Positions 33,801 through 43,445 are shown, numbered from the stretch's first letter. The stretch is 64,000 bases of DNA from Mesorhizobium sp. AR02 (GCF_024746835.1 NZ_CP080531.1:6468001-6532000), one strand, 5' to 3'. Notes: generated by a model from the sequence alone, not told the origin. Program-made: numbers and translations.

Positions 33801-34654
33801 CGATGCTGAACCGTGTCAGGTCGCTTTTTCGCCGTGAGCGGCTGGTGTTCCCGAAACTGGAACTGCATGTCGCGCATGGCTGCAATCTGTCTTGCGACAG
33901 CTGTTCGCACTACTCCAATCACGGCCATTCCGGCACCGTCTCGCTCGAGGAGGCGGACCGCTGGATGGGGCTGTGGAGCCGGCGCATAGACGTTGTCTGG
34001 TTCTCCATCCTGGGCGGAGAACCCACCATCCATCCGGAGCTGCCGTCCTTCGTCGGACTGGTCCGTCGGCACTGGCCGAGTGCCCGCATAGAGATCGTCA
34101 GCAACGGCTTTTTCCTGCACCGTCACCCGACATTGCCGGCGATTCTCGCCGCCGATGGCAACACCCAATTGAGTGTCTCGGTTCATCACGCCTCCGAGGA
34201 GTACCAGGAAAGGTTGAAACCGGTCTTCGCTCTCCTGGAGGCGTGGCGCCGCGAACACGGGATATATGTTCAGATCCGCCCATCAGACAAGAATTGGACC
34301 CGTCGCTACGAAGGCTTCGGCGACGCCATGTTGCCTTTCGAGGATGGCGACCCCCGCGCCAGTTGGGAAATCTGTCCGGCTCGCGAATGCAAGCAACTCC
34401 ACGCCGGACAGATCTGGAAGTGCGCGCCTCTCGCCTATCTGCCGATGCAGAAGGCAAAATACCGCCTCTCCGACAAGTGGGATCCCTATCTGGCATATCG
34501 ACCGCTTGAACCGGGCTGTTCCAATGCGGAATTGCGAGCCTTCGCCGCGCTGGAAGACGAGGACGCATGCGGCATGTGTTCGTCAAAGAGGCGATTGTTC
34601 GAGTTGCCCAACCCGCTGCGCCGCCCCAAGGACCGGGTCAGCACGGCAGCCTAG
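33797..34654 (+). CDS. Radical SAM protein
   Basis: A 285-residue radical S-adenosylmethionine protein. The iron-sulfur motif is C29-NLS-C33-DS-C36, followed by 'HYSNHGHSGTVSLEEADRW'. 'ILGGEPTIHPEL' is the GGE motif that binds SAM, and 'IEIVSNGFFL' follows. The C-terminal part has additional cysteines (CPARECKQ, WKCAPL, CGMCSS) that could bind a second cluster as in SPASM-type proteins. The substrate is unknown. The ATG at 33797 overlaps the stop of the secreted Cys protein; 33803 is an alternative. Confidence 0.85.
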   Translation: MTMLNRVRSLFRRERLVFPKLELHVAHGCNLSCDSCSHYSNHGHSGTVSLEEADRWMGLWSRRIDVVWFSILGGEPTIHPELPSFVGLVRRHWPSARIEIVSNGFFLHRHPTLPAILAADGNTQLSVSVHHASEEYQERLKPVFALLEAWRREHGIYVQIRPSDKNWTRRYEGFGDAMLPFEDGDPRASWEICPARECKQLHAGQIWKCAPLAYLPMQKAKYRLSDKWDPYLAYRPLEPGCSNAELRAFAALEDEDACGMCSSKRRLFELPNPLRRPKDRVSTAA

Positions 34655-34676
34655 TGCGATGCCTGGCATGATGCAT

Positions 34677-34705
34677 GTTGCGCAGTGCGCGCCGCGCCGC
34701 TATAG
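34677..34705 (+). promoter_or_regulatory. Promoter of gatC
   Basis: GTTGCG (34677-34682), 17 bases, CTATAG (34700-34705) matches the rhizobial housekeeping consensus. Transcription would begin near 34712, about 23 bases before the gatC ATG. Confidence 0.6.
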
Positions 34706-34734
34706 CCCGAACTGGTTTTCCCGAGGCAAAATGT

Positions 34735-35022
34735 ATGTCCGTTGATGTCAAGACAGTGAAGCGCGTCGCGCGTCTCGCCCGCATTGCGGTGAGCGAAGAA
34801 GATGCCGAACGCATGACCGGCGAGCTGAACGCCATACTGGGCTTTGTCGAGCAGCTGAACGAGGTCGATGTGTCCGGCGTCGAGCCGATGACCTCGGTGA
34901 CGCCGATGGAGATGAAGAAGCGCAGGGATGTCGTCACCGACGGCAACAAGGCGGCCGACATCGTCGCCAATGCGCCGGCGACCGAAGAGAATTTCTTCCT
35001 CGTGCCGAAGGTCGTGGAGTAA
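34735..35022 (+). CDS. gatC: Asp-tRNA(Asn)/Glu-tRNA(Gln) amidotransferase subunit C
   Basis: GatC is the small clamp subunit that holds GatA and GatB together in the enzyme that makes Gln-tRNA(Gln) or Asn-tRNA(Asn) by transamidation. The 95-residue length is normal, with '[24 protein letters not shown]' and '[22 protein letters not shown]' as hallmarks. GAGGCAAAATGT precedes the ATG at 34735. gatA lies downstream with one extra gene in between. gatB is not in the window. Confidence 0.97.
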   Translation: MSVDVKTVKRVARLARIAVSEEDAERMTGELNAILGFVEQLNEVDVSGVEPMTSVTPMEMKKRRDVVTDGNKAADIVANAPATEENFFLVPKVVE

Positions 35023-35029
35023 GGCGCCG

Positions 35030-35485
35030 ATGGCAATCGAGATCGCCATCGAGACGCCGTTGCAGGACGACGTGCGCGGCCTGGTCAAGGAACTCAACGA
35101 GACCTTGCTCGAATTGACGCCGCCGGAGCACTGCTATCACCTGACGGTCGAGCAGATGGCCGGCCAGGACACGGCGGTTTTCATCGCCCGCGACAACGGC
35201 ATCGCCATCGGTTGTGGCGCGCTGAAGCGCCATGACGATGCCATTGGCGAGGTCAAGCGCATGTATACGCGGCCTTCGCATCGCGGCCAGAAAATCGGCG
35301 CGAGGATCGTTGAGCGCGTCGAAGCGCTGGCCAGGCAGGAAGGACTGAAGCGGTTGGTGCTGGAGACGGGTGATCGTCATCCCGCCGCCTGGACCGTCTA
35401 CGAACGTGCCGGGTTCTCGCGCTGCGGCCCGGTGCTGGATTATCCCGATTCCGAGTGGTCGGTGTTTTACGAAAAGAGCCTTTGA
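35030..35485 (+). CDS. GNAT-family N-acetyltransferase
   Basis: A 151-residue acetyltransferase with the acetyl-CoA site '[21 protein letters not shown]' (R/Q-x-x-G-x-G/A) and the following '[30 protein letters not shown]' region typical of the GNAT fold (quoted in parts). The acceptor is unknown. It sits between gatC (8-base gap) and gatA (1-base overlap), an uncommon position that makes it part of the amidotransferase operon. Confidence 0.88.
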   Translation: MAIEIAIETPLQDDVRGLVKELNETLLELTPPEHCYHLTVEQMAGQDTAVFIARDNGIAIGCGALKRHDDAIGEVKRMYTRPSHRGQKIGARIVERVEALARQEGLKRLVLETGDRHPAAWTVYERAGFSRCGPVLDYPDSEWSVFYEKSL

Positions 35486-37050
35486 TGAGCGACCTGACCC
35501 GACTGACGATTTCGCAGGCCCGTGCCAAGCTGCGCGGCAAGGAAATCACCGCGACCGAGATCACCGAGGCCTATCTCACGGCGATTGATCGCGCCAATCC
35601 GGCGCTGAATGCCTATGTCGCGGTGACCGGCGACAAGGCGCTGGATATGGCCAAGGCCTCCGACGCCAGGCTGGTCAAGGGCGAGGGCGGTGCGCTCGAA
35701 GGCATTCCGCTGGGGATCAAGGACCTGTTCGGCACCGAAGGCGTCCACACCCAGGCCTGCAGCCATGTGCTCGACGGCTTCAAGCCGCGCTACGAATCGA
35801 CCGTCACCGCCAATCTGTGGGCCGACGGCGCGGTCATGCTCGGCAAGCTCAACATGGATGAGTTCGCCATGGGCTCGTCCAACGAAACGTCCTACTACGG
35901 CCCGGTCATCAATCCATGGCGGCGTTCGCGCCTCGACACGGTGGTGATGCCGACGACGCATCAGGGCGACGGCGGCTTCGTCTCGGCCGGTGGCACGAAA
36001 ACCCAGCGCAGCCTGGACAATGCACAGCTGGTGCCGGGCGGTTCGTCCGGCGGATCGGCGACCGCCGTCTCGGCCTTTTTGTGCGCCGGCGCAACAGCGA
36101 CGGATACTGGCGGCTCGATCCGCCAGCCGGCCGCCTTTACCGGCACGGTCGGCATCAAGCCGACCTATGGCCGCTGTTCGCGTTGGGGCATCGTCGCCTT
36201 CGCCTCGTCGCTCGACCAGGCCGGACCGATTGCCCGCGACGTGCGCGACGCGGCGATCCTGCTCAAATCCATGGCCTCGGTCGATCCGAAGGATACGACC
36301 TCGGTCGACCGGCCGGTGCCGGACTATGAGGCGGCGATCGGCAAGCCGATCAAGGGCATGAAGGTCGGCATTCCCAAGGAATACCGTGTCGACGGCATGC
36401 CCGAGGAGATCGAGGCGCTGTGGCAGAAGGGCATTGCCTGGCTCAGGGATGCCGGCGCCGAGATCGTCGATATCTCCTTGCCGCATACGAAATACGCGCT
36501 GCCGGCCTATTACATCGTGGCGCCCGCCGAAGCCTCGTCCAACCTGGCGCGCTATGACGGCGTCCGCTACGGCTTGCGCGTGCCCGGCAAGGACATTGTC
36601 GAGATGTATGAGAAGACCCGCGCCGCCGGTTTCGGCCGCGAGGTCAAGCGCCGCATCATGATCGGCACCTATGTGCTGTCGGCCGGCTATTACGACGCCT
36701 ACTATCTGCAGGCGCAGAAGGTTCGCAATTTGATCAAGCGCGACTTCGAGAACGTCTTCGCTGCCGGCGTCGACGTTATCCTGACCCCGGCAACGCCGTC
36801 CGCCGCCTTCGGCATCGCAGACGAGGACATGGCCGCCGATCCGGTCAAGATGTACCTCAACGACATTTTCACGGTCACCGTGAACATGGCCGGCCTGCCG
36901 GGCATCGCCGTGCCCGCCGGCCTCGACCCGAAAGGGCTGCCGCTCGGCCTGCAGCTCATCGGCCGGCCGTTCGAGGAAGAGACGCTGTTCCAGACCGCCG
37001 CCGTCATCGAGCAGGCGGCCGGCACATTTCAGCCGGAGAAGTGGTGGTAA
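35485..37050 (+). CDS. gatA: Asp-tRNA(Asn)/Glu-tRNA(Gln) amidotransferase subunit A
   Basis: GatA is the glutaminase subunit, an amidase-signature enzyme. The catalytic Lys is in '[14 protein letters not shown]', the cis-Ser and nucleophile Ser in '[14 protein letters not shown]' and '[13 protein letters not shown]'. At 521 residues it is longer than the usual 480-500. The excess is an insertion near residues 147-178, between 'GPVINPWRR' and '[11 protein letters not shown]', which I recall from other Mesorhizobium GatA proteins. The ATG overlaps the GNAT stop by one base. Confidence 0.96.
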   Translation: MSDLTRLTISQARAKLRGKEITATEITEAYLTAIDRANPALNAYVAVTGDKALDMAKASDARLVKGEGGALEGIPLGIKDLFGTEGVHTQACSHVLDGFKPRYESTVTANLWADGAVMLGKLNMDEFAMGSSNETSYYGPVINPWRRSRLDTVVMPTTHQGDGGFVSAGGTKTQRSLDNAQLVPGGSSGGSATAVSAFLCAGATATDTGGSIRQPAAFTGTVGIKPTYGRCSRWGIVAFASSLDQAGPIARDVRDAAILLKSMASVDPKDTTSVDRPVPDYEAAIGKPIKGMKVGIPKEYRVDGMPEEIEALWQKGIAWLRDAGAEIVDISLPHTKYALPAYYIVAPAEASSNLARYDGVRYGLRVPGKDIVEMYEKTRAAGFGREVKRRIMIGTYVLSAGYYDAYYLQAQKVRNLIKRDFENVFAAGVDVILTPATPSAAFGIADEDMAADPVKMYLNDIFTVTVNMAGLPGIAVPAGLDPKGLPLGLQLIGRPFEEETLFQTAAVIEQAAGTFQPEKWW

Positions 37051-37068
37051 GGGTATCGCTCGTCTAGC

Positions 37069-37114
37069 GCATGACCCCGAAAATCGGAATCGATTTTCGG
37101 AAGGGGTCATACGC
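37069..37114. repeat. Palindromic intergenic element after gatA
   Basis: Outer arms ATGACCCC (37071-37078) and GGGGTCAT (37103-37110) enclose a perfect 10-base stem CCGAAAATCG/CGATTTTCGG (37077-37086, 37091-37100) with a GAAT loop. It is a shorter relative of the element after tgt (shared GCATGA-CCCGAAAA core) and may terminate the gat transcript. Confidence 0.75.
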
Positions 37115-37179
37115 AAAATCAATGGGTTACAGCGCCCTTTGCGCGCCCAGGCATGCGCGGCACTGTAATGGGGTGAGCG

Positions 37180-37977
37180 ATGTTCTTCTATCTGTCCAAG
37201 GTCTTCTGGTTCTTCATCCAGCCGCTCAACCTGATGATCTTCCTGCTTCTGGCGGGGCTGATTGCCGGGCTGATCGGCCGGCGGCGGCTGGCCGTCACCG
37301 GCAGCGTGCTGGCGTTTGTGATCCTGGCGCTCTCGGCCTGGACGTCGCTTGGCGCGATGATGCTCAACCCGCTCGAGGAGCGTTTTCCACGGCCGCCGCT
37401 GCCGCAAAAGGTCGACGGCATCGTCGTGCTCGGCGGCGGGTTCGAGGGCGCCATCAACTTCGCGCGTGGCGGATATGAATTGAGCAGCAGCGGCGACCGC
37501 ATGGTCGAGACCGCAATTCTCGCCCGGCGCTTCCCGCAGGCCAAGGTGGTTGTGTCAGGCGGAGACGGCTCGTTTATCCTTGATCGCGAGGGCGACGCCG
37601 ACACCGCGTCCCGCCTGCTCGTTCCGCTCGGTGTATCGGCCGATCGTCTTGTCCTTGAGGACAAGTCACGCAACACGTACGAAAATGCAGTCTTCAGCCG
37701 CAAACTTGTCGAACCGAAGCCAGGCGAGACCTGGCTGCTGGTGACCTCCGCCTTCCACATGCCACGAGCCAAGGCGCTGTTCGACAAGGCTGGTTTTCCG
37801 ACCGTGCCATGGCCAGTCGACTATCACACTTCGGGCAAGGAAGGTGTCGGTTTGTTTCGCGACAATGCGATCGATTCTGTGCAAAACACCACCATAGCGC
37901 TCCGCGAATGGATCGGGCTTTTCGCCTACTGGCTTTCCGGCCGCATCGATCAGCCGTTTCCGTCGCCTGGCGGCTGA
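37180..37977 (+). CDS. YdcF/SanA/ElyC-family membrane protein
   Basis: A 265-residue inner-membrane protein with two N-terminal helices (residues 5-30 and 36-58) and a DUF218 domain on the outer side: 'VDGIVVLGGGFEGAINFARGGYE', 'QAKVVVSGGDGSF', 'LEDKSRNTYENAVFSRKL' and 'LLVTSAFHMPRAKALFDKAGF'. ElyC of this family affects undecaprenyl phosphate use and envelope integrity in E. coli. GGGGTGAGCG precedes the ATG. Its 3' end overlaps the convergent DUF599 gene by 28 bases. Confidence 0.9.
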   Translation: MFFYLSKVFWFFIQPLNLMIFLLLAGLIAGLIGRRRLAVTGSVLAFVILALSAWTSLGAMMLNPLEERFPRPPLPQKVDGIVVLGGGFEGAINFARGGYELSSSGDRMVETAILARRFPQAKVVVSGGDGSFILDREGDADTASRLLVPLGVSADRLVLEDKSRNTYENAVFSRKLVEPKPGETWLLVTSAFHMPRAKALFDKAGFPTVPWPVDYHTSGKEGVGLFRDNAIDSVQNTTIALREWIGLFAYWLSGRIDQPFPSPGG

Positions 37978-38669
37978 CCGATGACGGCGCGCCGCGCCGC
38001 CGAGAAGAACTGGCGTCGAACCAGCACGGCCAGCAGCAGCAGCGTCGACAGCACGAACACCAGGGGATCGACGAACCAGCCGAGATAGCCGATCGAGAAG
38101 AACACGCCGCGCAGGCCGGAGTTGAAATGCTTGCCGGCCAGCATGTTCATTTGCGTCGCACGCCATACAGCCGTTTTCGTGACCGGATTGCGCGAGGCTT
38201 CGCCATGCGGGATCGGCACGGCGCCGATCAGGATCGAGCAATAGTTGAACAGCCGGTAGGCCCAGCCGAATTTGAAGAAGGAGAAGGCGAGGATCAGCAC
38301 CAGTCCCAGCACCTTGATCTGAAAGGCCGGGCGCGACGGCGCGCCGCCGAGCGGCAGGTTGCTTAGCACTTCAAGCACCCGGTCGGACGCCCCGAGCAAG
38401 GCAAAACAGCCGCCGAGCGCGATCAGCGAACTGGAGGCGAAGAAGGCGGTGCCCTGCTGCAGCCCGCTCATGATGGCAGTGTCGACGATGCGGATCTCGC
38501 GCTCGGCCATGGTGCGCATCCAGGCTTCGCGCTGCGCATTCATGGCCGTCGTCAGCGACATGCGGCTGACCAGCCTGCCGTCGGAAGCGAGCGTGTGCAG
38601 CAGCCACGCGATCAGGAAGAGCGCCAACGCCCCGAGATCGGCCGTAGACAGATAGGAGGAATCACCCAT
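37950..38669 (-). CDS. DUF599 membrane protein
   Basis: A 239-residue protein with four predicted membrane helices (near residues 12-28, 68-95, 115-140 and 190-215). The family traits 'WMRTMAEREIRIVDTAIMSGLQQG' and 'FFKFGWAYRLFNYCSILIGAVP' are seen, then 'FNSGLRGVFFSIGYLGWF'. DUF599 has no known activity. It is convergent with the YdcF-type gene, sharing 28 bases, and divergent from sdaA. Confidence 0.87.
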   Translation of the reverse strand: MGDSSYLSTADLGALALFLIAWLLHTLASDGRLVSRMSLTTAMNAQREAWMRTMAEREIRIVDTAIMSGLQQGTAFFASSSLIALGGCFALLGASDRVLEVLSNLPLGGAPSRPAFQIKVLGLVLILAFSFFKFGWAYRLFNYCSILIGAVPIPHGEASRNPVTKTAVWRATQMNMLAGKHFNSGLRGVFFSIGYLGWFVDPLVFVLSTLLLLAVLVRRQFFSAARRAVIGQPPGDGNG

Positions 38670-38840
38670 GGGCTGAATTTACCACATCCAGCGCGGTCGC
38701 TTCGATGCCGGCCCCCCGAGCGACAGCAATGTCGCTGCCGGAGCAAACAAGGTCGGCAGGTGCTGCGCCGCGATTGCCAAAAGAGCGGAAACATCCGGAG
38801 AATTCCTATATGTAGTTCTCGACCTGACCCAGGAGACAGC

Positions 38841-40244
38841 GTGTTCCTTTCGGTTTTCGACCTGTTCAAGATCGGCATCGGCCCCTCGAGCTCACACACG
38901 ATGGGGCCGATGACGGCGGCTGCCCGTTTCCTCGACGAAATCCTCAATGGTGACTGGCCGCGCCCGGCCGGCGTCAAGGTCGACGGGCTGGGCGCTAGCT
39001 TGCACGGTTCGCTCGCTTATACCGGAATCGGCCACGGCAGTGATCGCGCCGTCGTGCTCGGCCTTGCCGGCCTGACGCCGCAGACCGTCGACCCCGACGA
39101 GGCTGATGGGATTGCCGGCCGCATCGCTGCCGAAAAGCGCATTTCGCCTCCCGGCCATCCATCCTATCGCTTCGACCCGGCCACCGATCTGGTGCTCGAC
39201 CGCAAGACGCCGCTCACGGGTCACGCCAACGGCATGGCGTTCTATGCCTACGACGCCGGCGGCCGTCTGCTGCTCAAGCGCATCTACTATTCGATCGGCG
39301 GCGGCTTCGTGGTTTCGGAAGAAGAACTGCAGCGGATGAAGGCCAAGGGGTCGGTGACGACCGAAGGCAAGAAAGTGCCGTATCCATTCAAGAACGCCGT
39401 CGAGATGCTGAAGATGGCGGGCAAGAGCGGTCTTTCCATTGCCGAGATGAAGCGCGTCAACGAGGAAACGCAGATGTCGCGCGAGGAGCTCGACGCCGGC
39501 CTCGACGCCATCTGGGTTGCGATGAAGGGCTGCATCGACCGCGGCCTATCGCAGGACGGCATCATGCCGGGCGGGCTGAAGGTGCGGCGCCGTGCCCGGC
39601 AACTCCACGACAAGCTGCAAGAGCAGTGGCAGCAGAACCGGCCGAATCCGCTGCTCGCCAATGACTGGCTGTCGATCTATGCCATGGCGGTCAACGAGGA
39701 GAATGCCGCCGGCGGCCGCGTCGTCACCGCGCCGACCAATGGCGCTGCCGGCACCCTGCCGGCGGTGCTGCGCTACTGGCTGCATTTCCATCCCGAGGCC
39801 GACCAGCCGAGCATCCGCGACTTCCTGCTGACGGCGGCTGCCGTCGGCGGTATCATCAAGACCAATGCCTCGATCTCGGGCGCCGAGGTCGGCTGCCAGG
39901 GTGAGGTCGGCTCCGCCTCGGCAATGGCCGCGGCCGGCCTGTGCGCCGTCATGGGCGGTACGCCCGAGCAGGTCGAGAATGCCGCCGAGATCGCGCTCGA
40001 ACACCATCTCGGCATGACCTGCGATCCGGTCGGCGGGCTGGTCCAGGTGCCGTGCATCGAGCGCAATGCACTCGGCGCGGTCAAGGCGGTGACGGCCGCG
40101 TCTCTGGCGATCAAGGGCGACGGCGTCCACTTCGTGCCGCTCGACGCGGCGATCGAGACCATGCGCCAGACCGGTCTCGACATGAACGAGAAGTACAAGG
40201 AGACCAGCCTTGGCGGGCTCGCCGTCAATGTCGTGGAGTGCTGA
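38841..40244 (+). CDS. sdaA: L-serine ammonia-lyase (single-chain)
   Basis: SdaA deaminates L-serine to pyruvate and ammonia with a 4Fe-4S cluster. The 467-residue protein fuses the beta domain ('[21 protein letters not shown]') and the alpha domain, where cluster cysteines lie in '[20 protein letters not shown]', '[19 protein letters not shown]' as in characterised enzymes. The start is GTG 38841 with AGGAG five bases upstream; the open frame further upstream has no ribosome site. A CTATAT sequence lies about 25 bases upstream, but no good -35 is seen. Confidence 0.96.
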   Translation: MFLSVFDLFKIGIGPSSSHTMGPMTAAARFLDEILNGDWPRPAGVKVDGLGASLHGSLAYTGIGHGSDRAVVLGLAGLTPQTVDPDEADGIAGRIAAEKRISPPGHPSYRFDPATDLVLDRKTPLTGHANGMAFYAYDAGGRLLLKRIYYSIGGGFVVSEEELQRMKAKGSVTTEGKKVPYPFKNAVEMLKMAGKSGLSIAEMKRVNEETQMSREELDAGLDAIWVAMKGCIDRGLSQDGIMPGGLKVRRRARQLHDKLQEQWQQNRPNPLLANDWLSIYAMAVNEENAAGGRVVTAPTNGAAGTLPAVLRYWLHFHPEADQPSIRDFLLTAAAVGGIIKTNASISGAEVGCQGEVGSASAMAAAGLCAVMGGTPEQVENAAEIALEHHLGMTCDPVGGLVQVPCIERNALGAVKAVTAASLAIKGDGVHFVPLDAAIETMRQTGLDMNEKYKETSLGGLAVNVVEC

Positions 40245-40316
40245 GGGTCTAAACCAGCACTGTGGAGAAGTCCGTCAGGCCGTTGACGTCTCGGCGCTCC
40301 GGACTAACCTTAGCGA

Positions 40317-40754
40317 ATGGCTCTCAATCTCCTAAAACTGTGCGTCGGCTGCGACAGCGTCGAGGATCTCGAGGAATGGATCGAGTTCCGTCTCGACGAA
40401 CGGCGCCGCGCCGGTGAACCGGCCGAACACTGGCACACCACCCGCATGGTGCCGACGCGCGGCGCCGAGATCACCGATGGCGGTTCGCTCTACTGGGTGA
40501 TCAAGGGCAACGTGCAATGCCGGCAGTTGATCACCGAAATCCGGCCCTTCACCGACGACGAGGGCATCGGCCGCTGCCATCTGATGCTCGATCCGCAAGT
40601 CGTGCGCACCGACTGGCAGCCGCGCCGGGCCTTTCAGGGCTGGCGCTACCTGAAACCGTCGGACGCGCCGGTCGATCTCGGCAAGGGCAAGGCGGGACTG
40701 GTCGAGATGCCGCCCAAACTCAGGCGCGAGCTTGCCGATCTCGGCTTGCTGTAG
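40317..40754 (+). CDS. DUF1489 family protein
   Basis: A 145-residue soluble protein with the family opening 'MALNLLKLCVGCDSVEDLEEW', a central 'HTTRMVPTRGAEITDGGSLYWVIKG' section, and 'DPQVVRTDWQPRRAFQGWRYL'. It is nearly universal in alphaproteobacteria, with no known function; the fold of the family resembles RNA-binding PUA-like proteins but this is not certain. It is followed by a 275-base region (40755-41029) in which I see no gene or clear signal. Confidence 0.9.
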   Translation: MALNLLKLCVGCDSVEDLEEWIEFRLDERRRAGEPAEHWHTTRMVPTRGAEITDGGSLYWVIKGNVQCRQLITEIRPFTDDEGIGRCHLMLDPQVVRTDWQPRRAFQGWRYLKPSDAPVDLGKGKAGLVEMPPKLRRELADLGLL

Positions 40755-41029
40755 GCCATCGCGCGGAAGCGTTGCCTGTTCCGGCGCGGGCTTTCTGGCC
40801 CTCCATCTTGCTTCTCACTGGACTTGCAAGCGGCTCGACAACGCCACATCTTGAAATTCATGCGCAATGAAAAGCTGTCGACGTCGACAAGGACAGCGGG
40901 GTTGGAGAGCCATCCCGCTTGGCGATTCTCTTCCTGTCCGGGCGAAGGCCATCATTCCGGCGCAGAAAAAGTGTTTGATGACATCACGCGGCTGTCCAAG
41001 TGCACAGGGTATCTGCGGGGCGGTGGGAA

Positions 41030-41731
41030 ATGTTAGGCGCAATTATCGTTCTGGTCGCATTGCTGCTGGTGCTCCTGGGCGTGGCCTCGGCCTTCCTTCG
41101 GGCCGATCCAGCCCGGCTGGCAAGCGGGACGAGAACGCTGGGACCGATCCTGCTGGCGCTGGTGGGTGGCGCCGTGCTTCTGGTTGGTCGAAGCGGAATC
41201 GGCGGCGTCATCCTGTTCGTGGCAATCGGCTGGTATGCCGCCACGCGCAAGAACCGGCCTGATGTCGGGCAGGCGCCGGGAAAACGCTCAACGGTGCGGA
41301 CGGCAGCGCTCGAGATGGAACTCGATCACAATACGGGCGGCCTCGAAGGGCTGGTTCTGGCCGGCCGCCATGACGGCAAGATGCTTGGCGCGATGGGCCT
41401 TGCGGAGTTGCAGCATCTCTACCGCGAACTCTCCGGCGATGCGGAGAGCCGCCAGCTGCTAGAGACGTATCTTGACGGCAGATTTCCCGTCTGGCGCAAA
41501 AACACTGAGACGAACGGTGGCGAAGGGCTGGGTGTTGCGCCAGGTCCGGGCGCCATGACTAAGGAGGAGGCCTACAAGGTCCTTGGTCTTGAAGCGGGGG
41601 CCGCCGCGGCGGATGTCCGCAAGGCGCACCGCCGCCTGATGCAGCGCCTGCACCCCGATATCGGCGGTACGTCTTTCCTGGCGGCGCGAATCAACGAAGC
41701 CAAGGACGTCTTGCTCTCCAATCACAACTAG
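41030..41731 (+). CDS. Membrane-anchored J-domain protein
   Basis: A 233-residue protein with two N-terminal membrane helices (residues 2-22 and 38-65) and a C-terminal J domain from about residue 175: 'MTKEEAYKVLGLEAGAAAADV' then 'HRRLMQRLHPDIGGTSFLAARINEAKD', with the HPD motif that stimulates DnaK. The layout resembles mitochondrial TIM14/Pam18-type and alphaproteobacterial DnaJ-like proteins. GGTGGGAA precedes the ATG at 41030. It presumably recruits DnaK to the inner membrane. Confidence 0.88.
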   Translation: MLGAIIVLVALLLVLLGVASAFLRADPARLASGTRTLGPILLALVGGAVLLVGRSGIGGVILFVAIGWYAATRKNRPDVGQAPGKRSTVRTAALEMELDHNTGGLEGLVLAGRHDGKMLGAMGLAELQHLYRELSGDAESRQLLETYLDGRFPVWRKNTETNGGEGLGVAPGPGAMTKEEAYKVLGLEAGAAAADVRKAHRRLMQRLHPDIGGTSFLAARINEAKDVLLSNHN

Positions 41732-41777
41732 TCTCCTTCGACGCAGAAAATTTCCGGGAGATTGCTTCCACGCCGTC

Positions 41778-43205
41778 CTACTGCTGGACGGCGTAGCACT
41801 CGATTTTCTTCTTCTTCAAAGCGGTACAGGCCTTCCAGGCGGCGTCCTTCGAACCAAAGCCGCCGAAGCGGGCGCGGTAATAGGTGACGCCATCCTTGTC
41901 GAAGGCGACGGTGAAGCCGGAAGCATCCGCCAGCACCTTCGGCGCCTGCTTGGTGGTCTTGTCGAGGAATGCCTGGGCTTCCGATTGCGTCGGCGACGAG
42001 GCGACCTGGATGGCCCAGCCCGACGGCACCGACGCGGTGTTGACCGGATCGACGGCCGGCGGCGTCGGCTCGGCATAGGCAGCCACGACCTGTGCGGTGG
42101 CGACCTTCGGCGCAGCGACGATGACGGTCTTCACCTTCTTTGCCGGGACAACCAGCTTGGGTGCTTCGGCCTCGGCACTCTCTTCATCATCACCCTGCGC
42201 AACAGTCGCGTCTTCGGCAACGGCCGTGTCGTCTGCGCTGGCCACCGCCACCGGCTTGTCGTCGGGGGTCGGCGCGTCGTGCTTGGGCAGGAGAACCTTG
42301 GCAAGCGCCTTGATCGGATTGCTGCTGCTGTCAGCCCTGGCAACCAGATCGCCACCGCCGCGGGTCGAGGCCCTCGGCATGTAGGTGTTGATCAGGTTCG
42401 CCATCTGGTTGTCGCGGCTGCCGCCCGAGGTGCCGCCCATGACAACGGCGACGAGCCGGCGGTTGCCGTCATTAACCGACGAGACGAGATTGAAGCCGGA
42501 GGCGCGGGTGTAACCGGTCTTGATGCCGTCGACGCCCTTGATGCGTCCGAGCAGACGGTTATGGCCGTTGATGCGCTGGCGGCCGTAGAGAAAGGAGCGC
42601 TGCGAGAAGTAGCCGTAGTACTGGGGAAAATGCTCCCGCAGCGCGATGCCGAGCGTGGCCATGTCTCGCGCCGTGGTGAACTGGCCGGGGTCGGGCAGGC
42701 CGTTGGCGTTGCGGAAGACGGTGCCGTTCATGCCGAGCGCCCGCGCCTTGGCGGTCATCATGCGGGCAAAAGTGGGTTCATCGCCGCCAAGCATTTCACC
42801 GAGCGCGGTGGCCGAGTCGTTGGCCGACTTGGTGACGATCGACAGGATCGCGGTCTCGACCGAAACCGAACCGCCCGGCTTCACGCCGAGTTTCGTTGGC
42901 GCCTCGGCGGAGGCATGGGCCGAAAACACGACCTGCGAATTCCTGCTGATCTTGCCCTTCGCCATCGCTTCGAAGGTCAGATAAAGCGTCATCATCTTGG
43001 TCAGCGACGCCGGATAGCGCCTGCCGTTGGCATCCGCGGAGTACAGCACCTTGCCGGTCTTGGCGTCCACGACAATGGCCGCCGGCCGCGCTGCCAGCGA
43101 CGAGGCAACGTCAGCGCAAACGAAGGTCAACGCCAAGGTGAAGACCATGATCGCTTTGAGGGGGGAGGTGGATTTGGAAACGATGCCCAACAACGCCTGA
43201 CGCAC
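41778..43205 (-). CDS. D-alanyl-D-alanine carboxypeptidase with SPOR domain
   Basis: A 475-residue penicillin-binding protein of the DacA type that trims pentapeptides in peptidoglycan. Signal peptide at residues about 1-40; active-site motifs are SLTK ('RYPASLTKMMTLYLTFEA'), SAN ('KSANDSATALGEML') and KTG ('GVDGIKTGYTRASGFNLV'). A long Ala/Glu-rich linker follows, then a C-terminal SPOR domain ('GWAIQVASSPTQSEAQAFLD', 'YYRARFGGFGSKDAAWKAC') that binds denuded glycan strands at division sites. GTG 43205 is chosen because AAGGGAA lies upstream; TTG 43269-43271 would add 22 residues. Confidence 0.93.
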   Translation of the reverse strand: MRQALLGIVSKSTSPLKAIMVFTLALTFVCADVASSLAARPAAIVVDAKTGKVLYSADANGRRYPASLTKMMTLYLTFEAMAKGKISRNSQVVFSAHASAEAPTKLGVKPGGSVSVETAILSIVTKSANDSATALGEMLGGDEPTFARMMTAKARALGMNGTVFRNANGLPDPGQFTTARDMATLGIALREHFPQYYGYFSQRSFLYGRQRINGHNRLLGRIKGVDGIKTGYTRASGFNLVSSVNDGNRRLVAVVMGGTSGGSRDNQMANLINTYMPRASTRGGGDLVARADSSSNPIKALAKVLLPKHDAPTPDDKPVAVASADDTAVAEDATVAQGDDEESAEAEAPKLVVPAKKVKTVIVAAPKVATAQVVAAYAEPTPPAVDPVNTASVPSGWAIQVASSPTQSEAQAFLDKTTKQAPKVLADASGFTVAFDKDGVTYYRARFGGFGSKDAAWKACTALKKKKIECYAVQQ

Positions 43206-43401
43206 TGATATTTCCCTTGAATTCTTCGTTGCGTTGGAGGCGGCAAAGGGTCCTGCCTCACTTCCAGCCAAGCTAGCGGGGCAGCGTTACCAATCCGTTT
43301 ATGGTAACCGCCGCGTTCACCATTTTCTTCGGGCTTGAAACGCACTTTATTTGATTTTTAGCCATTGCCTGCGCAGGCGGGCTCCGCACGCCGGCGAAAT
43401 A

Positions 43402-43445
43402 TTGACTTTTGTGCAGCGCACAATATATTCTAGTGCATTGCACAA
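43402..43445 (+). promoter_or_regulatory. Phasin promoter with two palindromic operators
   Basis: -35 TTGACT (43402-43407), 16 bases, -10 TATATT (43424-43429). The spacer is the palindrome TTGTGC-AGC-GCACAA (43409-43423), and a second site with core GTGC-ATT-GCAC follows (43433-43443). Their centres are 22 bases apart, two helical turns. The TGC/GCA pattern resembles sites of the PHB-sensing repressor PhaR, which controls phasins. Confidence 0.65.

Noticed and set aside
41985..43208. 407-codon plus-strand frame
   Set aside because: It runs opposite the D,D-carboxypeptidase with all active-site motifs and has no domain of its own.
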